Shown piece after piece: positions 5,981 through 6,424 of a stretch of DNA of 6,424 nucleotides (position 1 is the first letter of the stretch; every line of letters starts with the position of its first letter). The stretch is from positions 1 to 6,424 of the forward strand of contig CALBGL010000096.1 in NCBI GenBank assembly GCA_937892735.1, written 5' to 3'. The stretch is from an uncultured Clostridia bacterium (lineage in GTDB: Bacteria; Bacillota; Clostridia; Lachnospirales; Bianqueaceae). The notes under the pieces are model-generated. The model saw only the letters and a program-made list of their open reading frames with translations. It made no database searches and had not been told where the DNA came from. The position numbers and the translations under genes were made by a program.

Positions 5981-6424
5981 TTAATTACAATAGACCAGAT
6001 TGTGATAGCTGATCTTAGACAGCGCCTCAATCAACTCATCCATCTTAACTATATGATCTCCATAATATGCATCCGAATAATGCGGATCCTGAAGACGCAC
6101 CCTCGTATTCGCCGTTGTCGCATAGGTGTTCGCGTCAAAGTAGATCCCTGTTCCGGTTATATAATGTATATATTCATCTTCATTATAATAGTACAGAGAC
6201 TCGGTATTCACAAGATAGATCACCGCGTTATTCTTTTCATGAGACGTGTAGATATTGTACGAAGGATTGCTGTTGCTCACATGCATCAATTTCCAAGTAT
6301 TCCCCGAAAAAGCCTGTAGTGTCGCCGGCATATTATAGATAGACGTCGCCTGATCGATATCCGTCCTTAGATAGGAGGATGAAGCCAACGTCTTCTGCTT
6401 GGCCGTATCATTGGCTCCCGGCAC
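5981..6424 (-). CDS. Unrecognised protein, C-terminal part only
   Basis: The frame is open to the window edge, so the N-terminus is missing; the GTG at 6424 is probably an internal valine codon. The 147 visible residues match no family I recognise. They are rich in Tyr, Asn, Ser and Thr (for example YYYNEDEYIHYITGTGIYF) with alternating polar and aromatic residues, as in extracytoplasmic beta-rich proteins. They end in a short helix-like stretch (MDELIEALSKI) and a C-terminal YCN. No membrane segment is seen in this part. It is in the same orientation as the lipoprotein gene but separated from it by a terminator, so the two are probably not co-transcribed. Codon use is ordinary, and the frame with its terminator looks like a real gene. 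Confidence 0.75.
   Translation of the reverse strand: MPGANDTAKQKTLASSSYLRTDIDQATSIYNMPATLQAFSGNTWKLMHVSNSNPSYNIYTSHEKNNAVIYLVNTESLYYYNEDEYIHYITGTGIYFDANTYATTANTRVRLQDPHYSDAYYGDHIVKMDELIEALSKISYHNLVYCN

Overview
The window looks like chromosomal DNA from a Gram-positive anaerobe of the class Clostridia (Firmicutes). Three things suggest this: a T-box leader in front of a threonyl-tRNA synthetase gene, a PhoP-box-like repeat of Bacillus type in front of a phosphate transporter gene, and a lipoprotein with a Gram-positive style signal peptide. Coding regions have moderate GC and intergenic regions are AT-rich. The species cannot be named from this sequence.

Layout. Bases 1-350 hold no gene. 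They carry an array of an 11-base motif (TGCGTATAAAT) in strictly alternating orientation, with a fixed distance between every second pair. Next comes thrS on the minus strand (389-2311), with a strong hairpin after its stop. Upstream of thrS is a complete T-box regulatory unit (about 2360-2643) with a textbook promoter at 2650-2678. A divergent promoter at 2745-2773, overlapping a PhoP-box-like direct repeat, drives a two-gene plus-strand operon: a PiT-family phosphate permease (2834-3886) and a DUF47/PhoU-like accessory protein (3905-4537). Two hairpins at 4544-4657 separate this operon from a convergent minus-strand gene (4656-5879) for an unrecognised lipoprotein that looks like a beta-propeller. 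Upstream of it, ending in its own terminator, is the 3' part of another minus-strand gene (5981 to the window end) with no recognised family.

How the parts work together. Uncharged tRNA-Thr should relieve termination in the T-box leader and raise thrS expression. The permease and its PhoU-like partner form a common phosphate-uptake pair, and the promoter sequence suggests a link to phosphate starvation through a PhoP-type regulator. No functional link between these two units and the two right-hand genes is visible. The least explained part is the alternating repeat array at the left edge, which may continue beyond the window.
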